A DNA stretch of 64,000 nucleotides from Pelethousia sp034933245. GTDB taxonomy: Bacteria > Bacillota > Clostridia > Christensenellales > CAG-138. Location: the NCBI GenBank assembly GCA_034933245.1, contig JAYFNX010000011.1, forward strand, positions 9,072 through 73,071, given 5' to 3'. Shown here one piece after another: positions 34,188-43,857 of the stretch (positions are counted from its first letter, which is position 1; every line of letters starts with the position of its first letter). The position numbers and the translations under genes are program-made. Under the pieces are notes generated by a model. That model saw only the letters and a list, made by a program, of their open reading frames with translations. It was not told the DNA's origin and searched no databases.

Positions 34188-35282
34188 ATGAATACCTCTC
34201 GGCTAACGGAGCGATTTCTTCGGTATGTGCGTTGCAGCAGCGAATCCAGGAATGAACAAGCCTTTTGTTTGCTGATAGAAGATGAATTCGCTCGTTTGGG
34301 TATACCCTTCCGGCGCGATGAGGTTGGGGATAAGATCGGCTCCAACGGCTGGAATTTGATCGCAAAAGTTCCCGGGGAAGGCGACCCGGTGCTGTTCAGC
34401 TGCCATTTGGACACCGTAAAACCCGGAGCGGGAATTAATCCCATTTTGGAGAACGGCATCATTCGCTCCGCAGGGGATACGATCCTGGGAGCGGACGATA
34501 AAAGCGGCATTGCCGCCGTTTTGGAGGCGCTGGAGAGCATTTTGGAAGAAGGCGCACCCCATCGTCCCGTGGAAATTCTTTTTTCGGTGTGCGAAGAAAT
34601 AGGCCTATTGGGGGCCAGGCATGCGGACTACAGCCGCTTCGAAAGCAAAGAAGGATTGGTACTGGATACCAGCGAGATCGGTCTGCTTAAAAACCGCGCA
34701 CCCGCCATTGTGCATCTTCACGTTCGGGTTCATGGCAAAGCGGCCCACGCGGCAGTGGAGCCCGAGAAGGGCGTACATGCCATCAAGGCGGCTGCCGAAG
34801 CTATAACCAATATCCCATGCGGCTATCCGGACGATATGACCGTGATGAATGTGGCCAATTTTGTTTCCCAAGGCGCTACGAACGTGGTGCCTGATTTGGC
34901 CGCGTTTGATATGGAAATCCGCTCTTTTACAGAGACGCATTTACAAAAATATATTCGAGAAACAGAAGAGGCCCTTCAAAGCGCCTGCCGAACCTATGGC
35001 GCCTCTTACGAATTGACAATGGAGCGCCAGTGCGATCCTCTTTTTGTGCCGGAAGACGGCCCGCTAATCCAGAAGATCCGGGATCTATATGCCCGGATGG
35101 GTATTGAAGTAAAGACCAAGAGCACCTTTGGCGGGTGCGATGCCACGTGGATTTGCGCCCATGGCATCCAAGCGGCAAACACCGGAACGGGCATGCGCAA
35201 TGCGCATGGCGTGCGCGAATCCATTGCGCTAGCCGATCTGGAGACGATCACCCGGATGGTGTACGGTGTGATACGAGGCTAA
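34188..35282 (+). CDS. M20 family peptidase (PepT-like)
   Basis: 364-residue zinc exopeptidase. Motifs in order are LFSCHLDTVKPG (first zinc His and Asp), GADDKSGIAAVLEALE (bridging Asp) and ILFSVCEEIGLLGARH (catalytic Glu pair), with a C-terminal ATWICAHGIQAANTG region. It resembles tripeptidase T and the related M20/M42 clostridial enzymes, cytosolic. The start is taken at ATG 34188 (GAAAGGCGG upstream); an alternative ATG lies 18 bases before it. It stands alone between the small regulator and the DUF3798 operon. Confidence 0.85.
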   Translation: MNTSRLTERFLRYVRCSSESRNEQAFCLLIEDEFARLGIPFRRDEVGDKIGSNGWNLIAKVPGEGDPVLFSCHLDTVKPGAGINPILENGIIRSAGDTILGADDKSGIAAVLEALESILEEGAPHRPVEILFSVCEEIGLLGARHADYSRFESKEGLVLDTSEIGLLKNRAPAIVHLHVRVHGKAAHAAVEPEKGVHAIKAAAEAITNIPCGYPDDMTVMNVANFVSQGATNVVPDLAAFDMEIRSFTETHLQKYIRETEEALQSACRTYGASYELTMERQCDPLFVPEDGPLIQKIRDLYARMGIEVKTKSTFGGCDATWICAHGIQAANTGTGMRNAHGVRESIALADLETITRMVYGVIRG

Positions 35283-35360
35283 CCTTTTCAGAACACACAT
35301 GTTTATTTGCTTTCCCCGCGCTGGCGCGCGAGGATATAAAAAAACAGGAGGAACCAATCA

Positions 35361-36593
35361 ATGACCAAAAAACTGCTTTGCTTGGCGCTTGCCCTGGTTA
35401 TGGCGCTGACGCTGTTCGGCTGCCGCACCCAGACTGCGCCCGCTGCTGCCGAGCCTGCCGCTGAGCCCGCTGCTGAGGCCGCGGAACCCGCCGCCGAAGC
35501 TGCCGAACCCGCCGCTGAAGCTGCTGTTGAGCCCTATAAGATCGGCATCATCACCGGCACCGTGTCCCAGGGCGAGGAAGAATTCCAAGCCGCCCAGAAG
35601 ATGGCTGCTCAGTATGACAACATCGTGACAGCTACCTACCCCGATAACTTCTCCACCGAGACGGAAACCACCATTGCTAACGTAGTGGCTCTGGCTTCCG
35701 ATCCCGAGGTGAAGGCCATCGTGTTTGTGCAGGCTGTTCCCGGTGCCGCCGCCGCCATCGATAAGGTGCGTGAGACCCGGCCCGAGATGCTCTTCATCTG
35801 CGGCGTGTGCGCGGAAGATCCCGCTGTTATCGGCTCCAAGGCTGACATCTGCTTCCTGGCCGATGAGCTGACCATGGGCACTTCTATCCCCACGCTGGCT
35901 TCCCAGATGGGCGCCAAGACCCTCATTCATTATTCCTTTGCCCGTCACCTCTCCTATGCGACCATCGCGGCCCGTCGTGAGAAGATGATTGAGGTTTGCA
36001 AGACCTTGGGCATCGAGTTTGTTGACGTAACCGCTCCCGATCCCACTGGTGATGCCGGCGTTTCCGGCGCCCAGCAGTTCATCCTGGAGGATGTGCCGCG
36101 GCAGGTTGCCGAATATGGCAAGGATACCGCCTTCTTCTCCACCAACTGCGCGATGCAGGAGCCCCTTATCGTTTCCATCCTGGAGCAGGGCGCCATCTAT
36201 CCGCAACAGTGCTGCCCCAGCCCCTATCACGGCTATCCCGCAGCTTTGAGCATCGATGTGACCGGCCACGAGGGCGATGTACAGTACATGCTGGATTCCA
36301 TCAAGGCCAAGCTGGATGAAAAGGGCATGGCTGGCCGTATGTCCACCTGGACCACCCCCGTCAACATGGCGATGGTGGAAGGCGGCGTGCTGTATGCCAT
36401 CGAGTATTGTGAAGGCCGCACCAACGGCAGCTTTGATCCTGAAGTGCTGAACACCGTTTTCAAGCAGGTTGCCGGCGAAAACTGCAAGCTGACCCCCTAT
36501 GCGGATGCCAATGGCACCATCGAGAACTTCTTCATGGTCTTCGGCGAATACTACAACTTCGCTACCGAGACTCCTTACGAGTTGAATTTTTAA
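35361..36593 (+). CDS. DUF3798-family substrate-binding lipoprotein
   Basis: 410-residue extracellular lipoprotein. A signal peptide with lipobox (TLFGC, Cys about residue 21) precedes an Ala/Glu/Pro-rich linker to about residue 55. The rest is a periplasmic-binding fold of the DUF3798 family (YKIGIITGTVSQGEEEFQAA near its start, HYSFARHLSYATIAARR later). The family occurs beside RbsA-type ATPases and two permeases, as here, but its ligand is unestablished. It probably binds a nucleoside or related small molecule by analogy with Bmp-type systems; this is inference. The ATG has AGGAGG upstream. A strong hairpin separates it from the ATPase gene. Confidence 0.87.
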   Translation: MTKKLLCLALALVMALTLFGCRTQTAPAAAEPAAEPAAEAAEPAAEAAEPAAEAAVEPYKIGIITGTVSQGEEEFQAAQKMAAQYDNIVTATYPDNFSTETETTIANVVALASDPEVKAIVFVQAVPGAAAAIDKVRETRPEMLFICGVCAEDPAVIGSKADICFLADELTMGTSIPTLASQMGAKTLIHYSFARHLSYATIAARREKMIEVCKTLGIEFVDVTAPDPTGDAGVSGAQQFILEDVPRQVAEYGKDTAFFSTNCAMQEPLIVSILEQGAIYPQQCCPSPYHGYPAALSIDVTGHEGDVQYMLDSIKAKLDEKGMAGRMSTWTTPVNMAMVEGGVLYAIEYCEGRTNGSFDPEVLNTVFKQVAGENCKLTPYADANGTIENFFMVFGEYYNFATETPYELNF

Positions 36594-36626
36594 TCTAATC
36601 ACCGACGGCTAAATAGCCAAATCAGA

Positions 36627-36663
36627 GTCGCCGGCTTGCTCGGCAAGCCGGCGACGTTTTTTT
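36627..36663 (+). terminator. Terminator between binding protein and ATPase genes
   Basis: Perfect 13-bp stem (GTCGCCGGCTTGC and its complement) with a TCG loop, followed by TTTTTTT. Some readthrough is expected because the ATPase and permease genes continue in the same direction. Confidence 0.8.
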
Positions 36664-36766
36664 CAGCGCAGCTATCATCGAATTGATACAAATCAGCTAT
36701 CAGGCCTAGGCCAAATTCGGTTGGGCCTGTGGCCTTATAGCCTTGTATATGATAGGAGGAACAGAC

Positions 36767-38368
36767 TTGGAAAATCCATATGTCCTGAAAATGGACAACA
36801 TTTCCAAAGAATATTATGGAAACCGGGTCCTTAAAAACGTGAGCATTTGCGTGAAGCCGGGCGAAATCCATGCCCTTATGGGGGAAAATGGCGCTGGCAA
36901 ATCCACCCTGATGAACATTCTGTTCGGTATGCCTGTTATCCACAGCACGGGTGGCTTTGAGGGCACGGTGGAGATAGACGGCAAGCCGGCCGTTATCGAT
37001 GCGCCCCACAACGCCATGAACTTTGGCATCGGCATGGTTCATCAGGAATTTATGCTTATTCCGGGCTTTACCATAACGGAGAACATCAAGGTGGGCAGGG
37101 AGATTTGCCATCCTTCCGCCTTGAGCCGCGTTTTCGGCAAAAGCCTTGAAACGCTGGATACAAAACAGATGGCGGCGGATGCCCGCAAGGCGCTGGACGA
37201 TATCGGCATGGACATTGGGGAGTACGTAAAAGTGGCGGGACTGCCCATTGGCTATATGCAGTTTGTGGAAATAGCCCGCGAAATCGACAAGACGGGCATT
37301 CGCCTGCTGGTGTTCGACGAGCCCACCGCCGTACTTACGGAGAGCGAAGCGGACAGGCTGCTGGAGATTATGCGGCAGATTGCCGCCAAGGGCATTGCCA
37401 TCATATTTATTACGCATCGGCTGGATGAAGTTATGGCCGTGGCGGACAGCCTCACCGTTTTACGGGATGGCGAGTTTGTGGCGCGCCGGCAGGTGCAGGA
37501 CACCAACGTGGTGGAGATTGCCGAGTTGATGATCGGCCGGAAGGTGGAGAAGCTGGTGGACGATTGCGAAGATTGCCGGCAGCTTTCCGACCAAGATGTG
37601 GCGCTTTCCCTCCGCGATTTCCATGTGAATATGCAGGGCGAAATGGTAAAGGGAATCGACCTGGATATCCGCCAGGGCGAAATTTTTGGGATTGGCGGCC
37701 TGGCAGGCCAAGGTAAAATCGGCATTCCAAACGGTATTATGGGCCTGTATGAATCCACGGGCACGGTTAGCGCATTTGGCCAGGAACTGGATCTTTCCAA
37801 ATTGGGAGAGGCGCTTTCCCACGGCATCGCATTCGTTTCGGAGGATAGACGCGGCGTCGGCCTGTTGCTGGGGGAATCCATCGAGCAGAATATCGCCTTT
37901 TCCGCCATACAAGTCAAAGATGACTTCATGCATATTCTGGGCCCCATCAAGCTGTTTAACCAGGCCAAAGCAAAGCAGCACGCGCTGGATATGATCAAGC
38001 TTTTGGATATCCGCTGCACGGGCCCCAACCAAACCGCCGGGAGCCTCTCCGGTGGCAATCAGCAAAAAGTTTGCCTGGCCCGGGCGCTCACCATCAAGCC
38101 TAAGATCCTCATTGTGTCCGAGCCTACCCGCGGCATCGACATCGGCGCAAAAAAGCTGGTGCTCGAGTATCTGGTTAAGATTAACCGGGAGATGGGCATT
38201 ACCATCATCATGGTCAGTTCGGAGTTGGTGGAGTTGCGCTCCCTGTGCGACCGGATTGCCATCGTGTCCAGCGGCAAATTAGTACGCATCATGCGGCCTG
38301 AGGATTCAGACGCCGAATTCGGCTTGGCCATGGCCGGCTCCAGAAAGGCAGGTGCCCAGCATGCGTGA
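36767..38368 (+). CDS. Sugar/nucleoside-type ABC importer ATPase (RbsA-like, two nucleotide-binding domains)
   Basis: 533-residue protein with two ABC domains. The first has Walker A GENGAGKSTLMNILFG and Walker B LLVFDEPTAVL; the second has a degenerate Walker A (GLAGQGKIGI) but a good signature (LSGGNQQKVCLARAL) and Walker B-like ILIVSEPTRGID. This asymmetry is usual for RbsA/MglA-type importers. The start is taken as TTG 36767, six bases after TAGGAGGA; ATG 36749 would overlap that site. It overlaps the first permease gene by eight bases (ATGCGTGA). Confidence 0.9.
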   Translation: MENPYVLKMDNISKEYYGNRVLKNVSICVKPGEIHALMGENGAGKSTLMNILFGMPVIHSTGGFEGTVEIDGKPAVIDAPHNAMNFGIGMVHQEFMLIPGFTITENIKVGREICHPSALSRVFGKSLETLDTKQMAADARKALDDIGMDIGEYVKVAGLPIGYMQFVEIAREIDKTGIRLLVFDEPTAVLTESEADRLLEIMRQIAAKGIAIIFITHRLDEVMAVADSLTVLRDGEFVARRQVQDTNVVEIAELMIGRKVEKLVDDCEDCRQLSDQDVALSLRDFHVNMQGEMVKGIDLDIRQGEIFGIGGLAGQGKIGIPNGIMGLYESTGTVSAFGQELDLSKLGEALSHGIAFVSEDRRGVGLLLGESIEQNIAFSAIQVKDDFMHILGPIKLFNQAKAKQHALDMIKLLDIRCTGPNQTAGSLSGGNQQKVCLARALTIKPKILIVSEPTRGIDIGAKKLVLEYLVKINREMGITIIMVSSELVELRSLCDRIAIVSSGKLVRIMRPEDSDAEFGLAMAGSRKAGAQHA

Positions 38369-39476
38369 GAAATTGAAAAACATCTATGGAACCATCGGGC
38401 TGCCCCGGGTTATCATCATCTGCTTCTTCCTGCTCCTGCTTCTTTCGGCAGGCCCGCTAAACCTTTCTATTCCAAGCCTTTTGGGCGATGCTGTCCGGCG
38501 ATGGGCCATGTATGGCATCTTGGTACTGGCCATGGTGCCTGCCGTGCAGAGCGGCATCGGTCTTAACTTCGGCATTAGCCTGGGCATTGTAGGCGGATTG
38601 TTGGGCGCCACCATGGCGATTGAGTTCAACATTGCGAACCCATGGCTATCATTGGCCACAGCCGTTTTGATCGGCACGGGCCTTGCTACCGTTTTCGGCC
38701 TGGGATACGGCATGTTGCTCAACAAGGTGAAAGGGTCTGAGATGACGGTTTCTACCTATGTGGGTTTCTCCGTTATCGCCTTCATGAATATCATGTGGCT
38801 ATCCCTGCCTTTCAAAAACGGCGAGTTGATCTGGCCCCTGGGCGGCGAGGGCATGCGTAATACCATTAACCTAAAAACCACCTTCGGCGAAGTGCTGAGC
38901 AATACGGCCCTCTCCATTAATATTAGCGGCCGAGGCATCGCTTTTGGCAAAGCGGCCGAAGAGCTTAACGCTGTGTCCGTTGGCTTCTATTTTCCCACCG
39001 GAGCGGTGTTGTTCTTCCTGTTCTTCTGCCTGCTTATGTGGCTGTTTATGCGCAGCAAGGTGGGCATGGCGCTGAGCGCGGCCGGCGCAAACCCCAAGTT
39101 TGCCCAGGCAACCGGCATAAACGTAAACAAGATGCGCATTGTGGGTACGGCGATTTCTACAGCGCTGGGCGCAGTGGGTATCATCCTCTATGCACAGAGT
39201 TACGGGTTCCTGCAGCTTTATAATGCGCCCCTCATGATGGGCTTCCATTGTGTGGCGGCGATACTGATCGGTGGTGCTTCGGTGAGCCGGGCGCGAATAT
39301 CCCACGTGCTCATTGGAACGTTCCTTTTCCAAGGGATTCTAGCTGTGGCCCTGCCGGTGGCGAACAAGTTACTGCCCGAGAGCAACCTTTCGGACGTAAT
39401 CCGCATTATCATCTCCAACGGCATCATACTCTATGCCCTTTCCAAGACCAAGCAAGGAGGCAAAGGCGATGACTGA
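38361..39476 (+). CDS. ABC importer permease 1 (BPD_transp_2 family)
   Basis: 371-residue membrane protein with about nine to ten hydrophobic helices. The GLNFGISLGIVGGLLGATMAIEF segment and the conserved A-GANPKFAQATGINV loop (coupling helix) are typical of the RbsC/BmpC permease group. Start ATG 38361 overlaps the ATPase stop by eight bases. It overlaps the second permease gene, also by eight bases, indicating tight translational coupling. Together with permease 2 it forms the membrane channel for the DUF3798 protein's ligand. Confidence 0.9.
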   Translation: MREKLKNIYGTIGLPRVIIICFFLLLLLSAGPLNLSIPSLLGDAVRRWAMYGILVLAMVPAVQSGIGLNFGISLGIVGGLLGATMAIEFNIANPWLSLATAVLIGTGLATVFGLGYGMLLNKVKGSEMTVSTYVGFSVIAFMNIMWLSLPFKNGELIWPLGGEGMRNTINLKTTFGEVLSNTALSINISGRGIAFGKAAEELNAVSVGFYFPTGAVLFFLFFCLLMWLFMRSKVGMALSAAGANPKFAQATGINVNKMRIVGTAISTALGAVGIILYAQSYGFLQLYNAPLMMGFHCVAAILIGGASVSRARISHVLIGTFLFQGILAVALPVANKLLPESNLSDVIRIIISNGIILYALSKTKQGGKGDD

Positions 39477-40956
39477 TCTGAAAAAAACGTATAGGGATTG
39501 GATCGGTGAGAACAAGGTCGTCGTATTGTTCGTGCTGCTGTGTGTGGGCGCGATCTATGCTTCCCGTAATCCTCTCACCTTCGTGGCTGCAGAGCTATTT
39601 ACCCGCATTGGCCGAAACGGCTTCACCGTACTTGCGCTGCTCATTCCGGTTCTGGCTGGCATGGGACTGAACTTCGGCATTGTAATCGGCGCCATCGCGG
39701 CGCAGATTGCCGTGTTCTGGGTGGTCTATTGGGGCTTCACGGGCATTGAGGGTTTTCTGCTCTGCGTGCTCATAGGCACGCCGCTGGCCCTGCTTTTCGG
39801 CCTGCTGGTTGGCAAGCTCTTTAACCGGATGAAGGGAGCGGAAATGATCGCCGGCATGGTGCTGGGATATTTTGCAGACGGTCTTTACCAGCTCTTCTTC
39901 CTGTATGTCATTGGTGGCGTAATCCCCATGGGAGACTCTCAGCTCATCATTACGGGCGGCGTGGGCGTGAAAAATACGGTGGACCTGGCGCCCAACATCA
40001 AGTATGCCCTTGATACCGTATCCATGCTCACCGCACTGGAGATAGCTTTCTATGTGGTCGTTGCAATCACGCTCATCAAGCTTGTCTACCGTTTGCTGAA
40101 AAAGGATAATGCTTTGGGCGGCAGCATGAAGAAGGAGCTGATCACCCTCGCGGTCGCGGTGGTGGTATATGGGCTCACCTATATTCCGGCTGTGGAAGCC
40201 TTCCTCTCAACAGACAGGCTGGGCCTTCTGGATGCGGTAACGGGCGTTGCCCTGCTTTCCACCGCGTGGAACCTCTATAAACTTGTACGCATAAAGGTTG
40301 GCAAGAAGGAGGTTGGCGGCTGGCAAATGCCCTTGATTCGGCTGGGCCTTACGGTGGTGCTTTATGCATTGACCTATATTCCGGCCATTGAAACCATTTT
40401 GCTGGCTGTAAACATTCCGGTAACGACTTATCTGTGCATCGTAGGCCTGTGCGTGTTCAACAATATTCTGCTCAAAACACGGCTGGGGCAGAACATGCGC
40501 ACCGTAGGCCAGAGCCGCACGGTGGCAAACGCGGCAGGCATCAATGTGGATGGGACCCGCGTGATCGCCATGGTGCTCTCTACGATGCTCGCCTGCTGGG
40601 GCCAGCTGATTTACTTGCAAAACATCGGTACTTTCTCTACCTATGGCGCGCATACGCAGGTTGGCCAGTTTGCCATTGCGGCGCTTCTGGTAGGCGGCGC
40701 AAGCGTACAAAAGGCCACAAACAAACAGGCGATTCTGGGCGTAATCCTTTTCCACACCCTGTTTATCGTGGCACCCCAAGCGGGCAAGCAGCTCTTCAAT
40801 AACGCGCAGCTTGGCGAGTATTTCCGCGTGTTTGTTGCTTACGGCGTAATCGCCATGGCGCTTGCGATGCATGCCTGGAAAAAAGTGATAAAGCCCAAAG
40901 CGGATACTGCCGCGCCTGCCGCGGCTGTACGGCCGCCGAATCCCCTTCTCAAATAA
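39469..40956 (+). CDS. ABC importer permease 2 with central repeat insertion
   Basis: 495-residue permease of the same family as its neighbour, with GLNFGIVIGAIAAQIAVFWVVYW near the N-terminus and the coupling loop MRTVGQSRTVANAAGINV after residue 340. It is about 120 residues longer than permease 1 because a hydrophobic insert lies in the middle (roughly residues 190-320). The insert contains two similar units, VVVYGLTYIPAVEAFL and VVLYALTYIPAIETIL, about 65 residues apart, which look like an internal duplication. ATG 39469 has AAGGAGG upstream and overlaps the previous stop. A terminator follows. Confidence 0.87.
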   Translation: MTDLKKTYRDWIGENKVVVLFVLLCVGAIYASRNPLTFVAAELFTRIGRNGFTVLALLIPVLAGMGLNFGIVIGAIAAQIAVFWVVYWGFTGIEGFLLCVLIGTPLALLFGLLVGKLFNRMKGAEMIAGMVLGYFADGLYQLFFLYVIGGVIPMGDSQLIITGGVGVKNTVDLAPNIKYALDTVSMLTALEIAFYVVVAITLIKLVYRLLKKDNALGGSMKKELITLAVAVVVYGLTYIPAVEAFLSTDRLGLLDAVTGVALLSTAWNLYKLVRIKVGKKEVGGWQMPLIRLGLTVVLYALTYIPAIETILLAVNIPVTTYLCIVGLCVFNNILLKTRLGQNMRTVGQSRTVANAAGINVDGTRVIAMVLSTMLACWGQLIYLQNIGTFSTYGAHTQVGQFAIAALLVGGASVQKATNKQAILGVILFHTLFIVAPQAGKQLFNNAQLGEYFRVFVAYGVIAMALAMHAWKKVIKPKADTAAPAAAVRPPNPLLK

Positions 40957-41013
40957 TAACGGGGAAGATTTCCCGGGAAACAAAAGGGAAGCCTTTCTGC
41001 ATCCCTAAACCTA

Positions 41014-41043
41014 GCAAAAAAGTGGCATCCGCCACTTTTTTGC
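41014..41043 (+). terminator. Terminator of the DUF3798 transporter operon
   Basis: GCAAAAAAGTGGC and GCCACTTTTTTGC form a perfect 13-bp stem with an ATCC loop, including a T-run. Active in either direction in principle. Confidence 0.85.
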
Positions 41044-41136
41044 ATACGGCAATTTGCCGGGCAACGATTAAAAGACAACCGGCCTCGTAAAAAGGGGCGC
41101 TTAAAGCGCCCCGAACATAACCGAAGCAGGTAGATA

Positions 41137-41385
41137 CTATGCGCGAAGATACAGAATGATGCTGGCGAAGCTTACAAGCAACTGCAGGGCAAAAATCCCA
41201 TAACACAGGTTTCGCCGCAGAGAATCTTCCCTGCGTTTGTAAATCTCCGCGCCGATGAGAGGCACGATGGGTATGGCGCCTGCGTAAAGCATGAAGGCGA
41301 TATCCAAGGTTGGCACATCCTTTCTGCTATCCATGGCCGCGGGCTGCGGCTTAGTTACAACCATAGGGTACCATGATTTATGCAT
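41137..41385 (-). CDS. Small hypothetical two-helix membrane protein
   Basis: 82 residues if started at ATG 41385; the frame is open to 41484, and an internal Met at MDSRKDVPTL is a further candidate. No start has a convincing ribosome site, so the N-terminus is uncertain. Two hydrophobic helices are visible, LDIAFMLYAGAIPIVPLIGAE (approximately) and the C-terminal LLVSFASIILYL, separated by a basic loop (YKRREDSLRRN). No family recognised. It stands between the transporter terminator and the divergent Dabb gene. Confidence 0.45.
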   Translation of the reverse strand: MHKSWYPMVVTKPQPAAMDSRKDVPTLDIAFMLYAGAIPIVPLIGAEIYKRREDSLRRNLCYGIFALQLLVSFASIILYLRA

Positions 41386-41522
41386 ACCAAGCGATAGGAG
41401 TCTCTTGGAAGGTTGGGAAAGCTTTAGGAAAAAGGCTGCAATGCCAAGCAAAGATAGTTGTGTTTTGGAGCGAATATGATACACTATAAAATGAGTAAGA
41501 AGGCGAAAGGAGCAAAACAGAA

Positions 41523-41807
41523 ATGATTAAGCACATCGTATGCCATAAATATGCGGATAGGGCCCAGGCGGCCGTTATTGCCCCCATGTTACGGGGGCTG
41601 GTGGGGCAGGTACCCGGCCTTGTGAGCATGGAAGCGGGTGCGGATTTTCTGGGAAGCGCCCGCAGCTATGACTTGGCTTTGATCGCAACGCTGGAAAGCC
41701 GGGCGGCGCTGGAAGTCTATGCAAACCACCCCGCCCATGTTAAGGTGAAAGAATATATCCATCAGCACCTACAAAACGGTATTTCGGTGGATTTTGAGGT
41801 AGAATAA
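41523..41807 (+). CDS. Dabb family (stress-responsive alpha/beta barrel) protein
   Basis: 94-residue protein starting MIKHIVCHKYADRA with AAAGGAG upstream. The ferredoxin-like barrel fold of the family is recognisable, with ...GLVSMEAGADFLGSARSYDLALIATLES and NHPAHVKVKEYIHQHL, the conserved helix and His. Dabb proteins form dimers; most have no defined bacterial role. It lies seven bases before uvrB and is probably co-transcribed with it. Confidence 0.87.
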   Translation: MIKHIVCHKYADRAQAAVIAPMLRGLVGQVPGLVSMEAGADFLGSARSYDLALIATLESRAALEVYANHPAHVKVKEYIHQHLQNGISVDFEVE

Positions 41808-41813
41808 GCCCGC

Positions 41814-43826
41814 ATGAACGAATTTAAGGTCGTTTCCCCCTTTGAGCCTCAGGGGGATCAGCCCCAGGCCATCGAAGCCCTTTCCAAAGGCGTGGAGAGG
41901 GGGGATAAGCTGCAGGTGCTCTTAGGCGTTACCGGCAGCGGCAAAACGTTTACCATGGCCAAAGTCATTGAACGGGTGCAGCGGCCCACGCTGGTTATCG
42001 CCCACAACAAGACCCTGGCCGCCCAGCTTTGCGGTGAACTTAAGGAATTCTTTCCGGACAGCGCCGTGGAGTATTTTGTCAGTTATTACGACTATTACCA
42101 GCCGGAGGCATATATCGCCGCCTCCGATACATACATCGAAAAGGTCGCCACCGTTAACGATGAGATAGACAAGCTCCGCCACAGCGCCACCTGTGCCCTC
42201 AACGAACGGCGGGATGTGATCATCGTAGCTTCTGTGAGCTGCATTTATGCTCTGGGCGATCCAGAGGAGTATCTGAAGCTTTCCATCTCCTTGCGCCCCG
42301 GTACGGCTATTGACCGGGACGAGGTGATGCGCCGCTTGGTAGAAATTCAATACCAGCGCAATGAATACGATTTTGCCCGAGGGACCTTCCGGGCAAAAGG
42401 GGATGTGCTGGATATTTTTCCGGCCAATTGGTCGGACAAGGCGCTGCGGGTGGAATTTTTTGGGGACGAGGTAGAGCGCATCAGCGAGGTGAACGTTCTC
42501 ACGGGAGAAATCTTGCTAGATCGGGCCCATGTGGCGATATTCCCGGCCAGCCATTATGCTACGGGCAGGGAAAAATTAACGGCGGCGCTGGAAGAGATCG
42601 AGGGGGATATGCGTCGGCGGGTAGAGGAATTTAAAGCCCAGGATAAGCTGATTGAGGCCCAGCGGTTGGAGCAGCGCACCCTGTATGATATGGAAATGAT
42701 GCGGGAAATCGGCTATTGCCAGGGAATTGAAAACTACTCCCGCTATTTCGACGGCCGCAAGCCGGGGCAGCCTCCCTTTACCCTGCTGGATTACTTCCCT
42801 AAGGATTTTCTACTGATGATCGACGAGAGCCATGTAACCATTCCCCAGATACGGGCCATGTACCACGGAGATCTGTCCCGAAAAACCGAGCTGGTGGAAT
42901 ATGGGTTCCGAATTCCCAGCGCGTTCGATAACAGGCCTTTGAAGTTTGAGGAATTTACCCAGCGGATCAACCAGCTCATTTGCGTATCTGCAACGCCTGC
43001 GGATTACGAGCTGGGCCTTGCTTCACAAGTGGCCGAGCAAATTATTCGACCCACGGGCCTGGTAGACCCGCCCGTAGAGGTGCGGCCTGTGGAGGGACAG
43101 GTGGACGACCTGCTCTCTGAAATTCACAAACAAACGGCCCGGGGGTTCCGTACGTTGGTGACCACCCTTACCAAGCGTATGGCCGAAAGCCTCACGGAAT
43201 ATTTGGACGGTATGGGCATACGCGTCCGCTATATGCACAGCGACATTGAGACCATCGAACGGATGGAGATCATCCGGGATCTGCGCTTAGGCGAGTTTGA
43301 TGTGTTGGTGGGAATCAACCTGCTCCGGGAAGGGCTGGACCTGCCGGAGGTAGGCCTTGTCGCCATCTTGGATGCGGACAAAGAGGGCTTCCTGCGCTCC
43401 GCAACCTCGTTGATTCAGACCATCGGCAGGGCGGCCCGCAATGCCGAGGGCCGGGTTATCATGTATGCGGATGCGATGACGCCAAGCATGCGCACGGCTC
43501 TTGACGAGACGGAACGCCGCCGGGAAAAGCAAACGGCCTTTAATACCGCCCATGGCATTATTCCGCAGAGCATTGTGAAGGCCGTACACGGCATTTTGGA
43601 AATCAGCAGCCGGCCCAAGGCGGAAAACCTGCCCGAAGCCGACAAAGCTGCCAAGGTGGAGCTTTTGCAGCAGCAGATGCGCCAGGCGGCGGCGGAACTG
43701 GATTTTGAGACTGCGGCTAAGCTGCGGGATCAGCTTTTTGCCCTAACTGAGCAGGCACAGCATAAGAAAATTGCGCCCGGCATGCCCGGCAGCAAAAAAC
43801 CGGCCAGAGGGCGCACCCGTAAATGA
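41814..43826 (+). CDS. uvrB: Excinuclease ABC subunit B
   Basis: 670-residue helicase-like DNA damage verifier of nucleotide excision repair. It has Walker A GVTGSGKTFTMAKV, the beta-hairpin region YYDYYQPEAYIA, helicase motifs (MIDESHVT, SATPADYE and QTIGRAARNAEGRV), and a C-terminal UVR domain (residues about 625-650) that binds UvrC. Length is standard. It is followed 31 bases later by uvrA, so both subunits are made together. The start ATG has GAGGTAG upstream, within the end of the Dabb gene. Confidence 0.98.
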   Translation: MNEFKVVSPFEPQGDQPQAIEALSKGVERGDKLQVLLGVTGSGKTFTMAKVIERVQRPTLVIAHNKTLAAQLCGELKEFFPDSAVEYFVSYYDYYQPEAYIAASDTYIEKVATVNDEIDKLRHSATCALNERRDVIIVASVSCIYALGDPEEYLKLSISLRPGTAIDRDEVMRRLVEIQYQRNEYDFARGTFRAKGDVLDIFPANWSDKALRVEFFGDEVERISEVNVLTGEILLDRAHVAIFPASHYATGREKLTAALEEIEGDMRRRVEEFKAQDKLIEAQRLEQRTLYDMEMMREIGYCQGIENYSRYFDGRKPGQPPFTLLDYFPKDFLLMIDESHVTIPQIRAMYHGDLSRKTELVEYGFRIPSAFDNRPLKFEEFTQRINQLICVSATPADYELGLASQVAEQIIRPTGLVDPPVEVRPVEGQVDDLLSEIHKQTARGFRTLVTTLTKRMAESLTEYLDGMGIRVRYMHSDIETIERMEIIRDLRLGEFDVLVGINLLREGLDLPEVGLVAILDADKEGFLRSATSLIQTIGRAARNAEGRVIMYADAMTPSMRTALDETERRREKQTAFNTAHGIIPQSIVKAVHGILEISSRPKAENLPEADKAAKVELLQQQMRQAAAELDFETAAKLRDQLFALTEQAQHKKIAPGMPGSKKPARGRTRK

Positions 43827-43857
43827 CAGGGAACATAAATAAGGCAATAGGAGCTAT

